From Opisthocomus hoazin (Eukaryota > Chordata > Aves > Opisthocomiformes > Opisthocomidae), in the NCBI RefSeq assembly GCF_030867145.1, contig NC_134422.1, positions 7,257,531-7,321,530 of the forward strand: a stretch of 64,000 bases of DNA, in the 5' to 3' direction. Made by a program: the position numbers and the translations under genes. Numbering within the stretch: position 1 is the first letter of the stretch; each line of letters starts with the position of its first letter. Below are positions 62,901-64,000 of the stretch, one piece after another. Under the pieces are notes generated by a model that was given only the letters and a program-made list of their open reading frames with translations, made no database searches and was not told where the DNA came from.

Positions 62901-64000
62901 TGGATGGCTCTGGAGCAGGACATGCTCTCATTAAACATGAGGAACGCGAGCGGGTGGCTGTGGTGCGCTCCCAGCCAGTCGGCCCTCCATGAGCATCTCC
63001 GAGTCGAAGCTTCTCACACAAAGGAAAAGGGATTTTCCTCCCTTGCTCATCCAGAGAAAATAATTGCAGCTGCACCTGAACACTGCAGAGTGAAAACAAA
63101 GCAACCAAGTAAAAAGCCTTACCGCACCCTGGGCATGAGCCTCATGGTTTTACACAACATGCAGAGGACATCTGAGATGTCCCCGCTGCTGGCACTTGAG
63201 ATTTCCACCCCAAAATGGAAATGTGCACTTGGAAACACCGTCTCTCCAGTGCAGAAAGCCATTGGAGCTGCCCAGCACGGTCACTGCAGCCCCCTGATCG
63301 GGCGCAAAAGAAACAGCAACTCAAAGCTGTTGCCATGTACAAAAGAGCACGAGGAACCGCGGCGTTCGGATAGTCAACCTGAGAGAAAGGGGCATCAAAT
63401 CTCTCACGTGCTCACTGGAAAAGATGCTTTGACGCTTTCCAAAAATTACAGTCTTCAAGTTCTTTGCACTCCTGGCGTCAACAAGGCACGTCACCAGTGG
63501 GGAAAACCAGGAGAATGCCAATAACTGGCACTATGTTAATGGCTATGCTTTTAAGACCTCCTGAGGATGATGCTAGATGCCACAGTGGGTAAAATACCCC
63601 TTTCCTTGGGTAGGAATTATGGGAGGCTTAAGGAAAATTGGGTTAGGTACTGCAGGAAGACGCTGGTGGTCACCAGCACAGGCGTGTGTAATGGCAGCTC
63701 TAAAATGCAGAGAACAAACCAGGATACAGTAAGACAAGCTTATCTTTGCTGGGTGCAGTAATACACGCAGTCAGACTTCTTTATAGCACATCTACTTATA
63801 ACAACTGACATTTTTAAAAACTCTGATGATAAGAATGGATAGTTTTGTTGGGAATTAGCCCCCTGGACTGAATGCCTATAGAAGTCTATCCACCCTGGTT
63901 TTCCCAAAGCCATGTGATACTACACATTCAGATGTTTCATTGACATGTTGCCTCTCTTGGACATTTTTTTTTGTGTGTGTGAAATTCTATTTAAAATTGC

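Larger units (their letters stand above)
44258..64000. other. upstream THSD7B intron (partial), no exon seen
   Basis: I found no segment on the minus strand here matching the expected preceding THSD7B parts (the C-x-L-S-x-W-S-x-W repeat and the K-W-L-x-E-K-P strand). The stretch holds a CR1 tail (45524-45600), a TAAT-core cluster (46131-46178), a microsatellite (47335-47407), a palindrome (49451-49576), a long CR1 (49843-52271) and a MIR-like relic (about 53745-53910). From 54000 to 64000 I see only unique-looking DNA with a few purine-rich stretches (58490-58600, 61380-61560) and an unrecognised 220-codon ORF at 62862-63524. Confidence 0.6.

Noticed and set aside
1..64000. Search for CRISPR arrays, tRNA/rRNA genes, endogenous retroviral gag/pol/env and bacterial operons
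   Set aside because: No regularly spaced direct repeats, no cloverleaf or rRNA-like sequence and no retroviral ORF motifs were seen; the only RT is the non-LTR CR1 enzyme.

Overview
This is a vertebrate nuclear segment, almost certainly from a bird. It has GT-AG exons separated by short to medium introns. It carries several CR1 LINE copies whose 3' ends finish in the (ATTCTGTG)n octamer typical of avian CR1, only faint MIR-like relics, and no L1 or Alu-like repeats. The sequence does not name the species.

One host gene is visible: the 3' third of THSD7B (thrombospondin type-1 domain containing 7B), on the minus strand, so transcription runs from high to low coordinates. I placed thirteen consecutive coding exons between 44257 and 9360. 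They join in frame without an internal stop, giving 1,686 coding bases, i.e. 561 residues plus stop. They encode the last thrombospondin type-1 (TSP1) repeats, a short EGF-like cysteine patch, a juxtamembrane linker, one transmembrane helix and a short cytoplasmic tail ending D-I-D-M. THSD7B rather than its paralogue THSD7A is called because the last exons carry the 7B-type linker (KPVNSKMHDIFKGW), tail (HQSTPPQQKPLTLAYDGD) and EGF-like segment (CRKPFSYCTQ). The 5' two thirds of the gene must lie beyond position 64000.

Layout: 1-9359 is the 3' UTR and downstream flank, with two CR1 tails; 9360-44257 holds the exons and their introns; 44258-64000 is one long exon-free stretch of the next upstream intron. 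That last stretch holds a 2.4-kb CR1 with a continuous 753-codon reverse-transcriptase ORF (49921-52182), an imperfect 126-bp palindrome, a MIR-like relic, a compound microsatellite and a homeodomain-core cluster. CR1 copies of at least two 3'-end lineages are scattered through the introns.

No RNA gene, CRISPR array, bacterial-type operon or viral ORF was seen, and no convincing new biological system. The more interesting leads are two places where reading on into an intron would give a secreted THSD7B without its membrane anchor, the nearly intact CR1 with an altered reverse-transcriptase residue, the long palindrome, and two motif clusters that could be intronic enhancers.
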